26,159 bases of DNA, taken from the NCBI GenBank assembly GCA_964483985.1, contig CAZADS010000025.1:1-26159 (forward strand), given 5' to 3'. Source of the stretch: CAZADS01 sp964483985. Lineage in GTDB: Bacteria > Pseudomonadota > Alphaproteobacteria > Thalassobaculales > Thalassobaculaceae. Of this stretch, positions 25,671-26,159 are shown piece after piece. The translations under genes and the position numbers were made by a program. The notes below the pieces were generated by a model. It ran no database searches. It was not told where the DNA came from and worked only from the letters and a program-made list of their open reading frames with translations. Position 1 is the stretch's first letter. Every line of letters starts with the position of its first letter.

Positions 25671-26159
25671 CTATGGACTCTTATCTAACATGGCGGGATC
25701 TATATGAGGAACGGTTACTATTTTCGACGCTGTACCTTTCGCAGACATAGCGGTTAAAGCTAATGTCCTTGGTCCATCGTATCTACGGCCCTCACGTACA
25801 CCAAAGTTATTATAGTGGTTTATAGCTGCTTGCTCTAACGCGCGTTGAAAAGCGTCTCCCACCGGAACGCCGGCAGTTCTAACCTTAGCTTGAACGTGCG
25901 CCATGACGTCGGGATTATTAAATAAATAGTTCAAAGCAGGGGATTTCGTTAGAGGCTTTAAGTTTGCTTTTGATTTGGGTGCGGTGGTTCTTTGCATCAC
26001 TAGGCCTAACATATTACCCGCAACAGGCCCTCCGACTACTAGGTTGTTAGGTCCAGGGTTCTGCACTACCGGGTTGTCAGGTCAAGGGTTCTGCGCTTAA
26101 GGGGTGTCGGGAACAGGGATCTGCACAAAAGAAAGGTCAGGAACAAGTATGAGCACATA
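25671..26159 (-). pseudogene. C-terminal part of a repeat-containing protein, disrupted by in-frame stops (partial)
   Basis: The last intact part is 131 codons (25671-26066), upstream of and closely coupled to the cyclase. It contains YLFNNPDV (47-54) and HYNNFGVREGR (84-94), a module seen in many alphaproteobacterial proteins of unclear function. The frame continues past its GTG, through 30-bp repeats encoding decapeptides like VQNPGPNNLV, to the window end, but meets TGA near 26084 and TAA near 26097. The GTG at 26066 is therefore probably not the true start. The gene is either a pseudogene, a sequence with errors, or restarts inside the repeats. A FecR-like or other surface protein is common beside CHASE2 cyclases, but I see no such domain inside the window. 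Confidence 0.65.
26037..26156 (-). repeat. four 30-bp tandem repeats encoding decapeptides
   Basis: Four in-phase units of 30 bases occupy 26037-26066, 26067-26096, 26097-26126 and 26127-26156. On the minus strand they read VQNPGPNNLV, AQNP*PDNPV, VQIPVPDTP* and VLILVPDLSF. The units diverge towards the window edge, and the array may continue beyond it. Confidence 0.85.

Noticed and set aside
773..26126. Alternative genetic code in which TAA or TGA encodes an amino acid
   Set aside because: Many intact genes here end in TAA, TGA and TAG, and only two disrupted loci contain internal stops.
1..26159. tRNA, rRNA, CRISPR array or transposon
   Set aside because: No T-loop-like tRNA pattern outside coding regions, no regularly spaced repeats with unique spacers, and no transposase or integrase motifs were found; the only tandem array is the coding-phase 30-bp repeat.

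Overview
The window looks like an accessory, catabolism-rich stretch of a Gram-negative bacterial chromosome, most likely a marine or host-associated alphaproteobacterium. This is inferred from the gene families, the moderate-to-low GC by eye, the AT-rich spacers and Shine-Dalgarno-led genes; no rRNA or other marker gene is present. I found no tRNA, rRNA, CRISPR array, transposase or phage gene.

Layout from left to right. (1) 1-7938, plus strand: a possible tail of a membrane-protein gene, then hyuA (split by one in-frame TAA), hyuB overlapping it by ATGA, a molybdopterin/Fe-S oxidoreductase and an acyl-CoA synthetase. (2) 8368-10771, minus strand: a luciferase-like flavin oxidoreductase, a DUF924 protein and an alpha/beta hydrolase whose nucleophile is a cysteine. 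(3) 11238-12613, plus strand: a truncated enoyl-CoA hydratase remnant and an intact short-chain dehydrogenase (SDR). (4) 12714-15316, minus strand: a 3-hydroxyisobutyrate-dehydrogenase-like enzyme and an esterase in a tight pair, then a TauD/TfdA dioxygenase. (5) 15648-16544, plus strand: a two-cupin protein made by a visible tandem duplication. (6) 16916-20729, minus strand: a 2-keto-4-pentenoate hydratase-type enzyme, an amidohydrolase, an atypical SDR overlapping it by ATGA, and an HpcH/HpaI aldolase. (7) 21088-23046, plus strand: a DUF1326 protein with a Cys cluster, a DUF2182 Met-rich membrane protein and a one-domain cupin. (8) 23450-26159, minus strand: a CHASE2-type adenylate cyclase downstream of a gene that runs off the window through 30-bp repeats containing in-frame stops.

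The genes suggest uptake-independent intracellular breakdown of small carbonyl, aromatic-derived or amide compounds. The hydratase plus aldolase pair in block 6 matches the lower half of a meta-cleavage route, with the amidohydrolase and SDR probably acting just before it. HyuAB is an ATP-dependent ring-opening or carboxylating enzyme set. Substrates cannot be read from the sequence.

The most unusual signals are three damaged loci (hyuA, the crotonase remnant and the repeat gene), an imperfect inverted repeat enclosing the divergent promoter region at 15315-15547, the two-cupin duplication, an SDR lacking the catalytic lysine and carrying an insertion in its nucleotide-binding loop, and the DUF1326-DUF2182-cupin group, which has a possible metal-handling role that I cannot assign.
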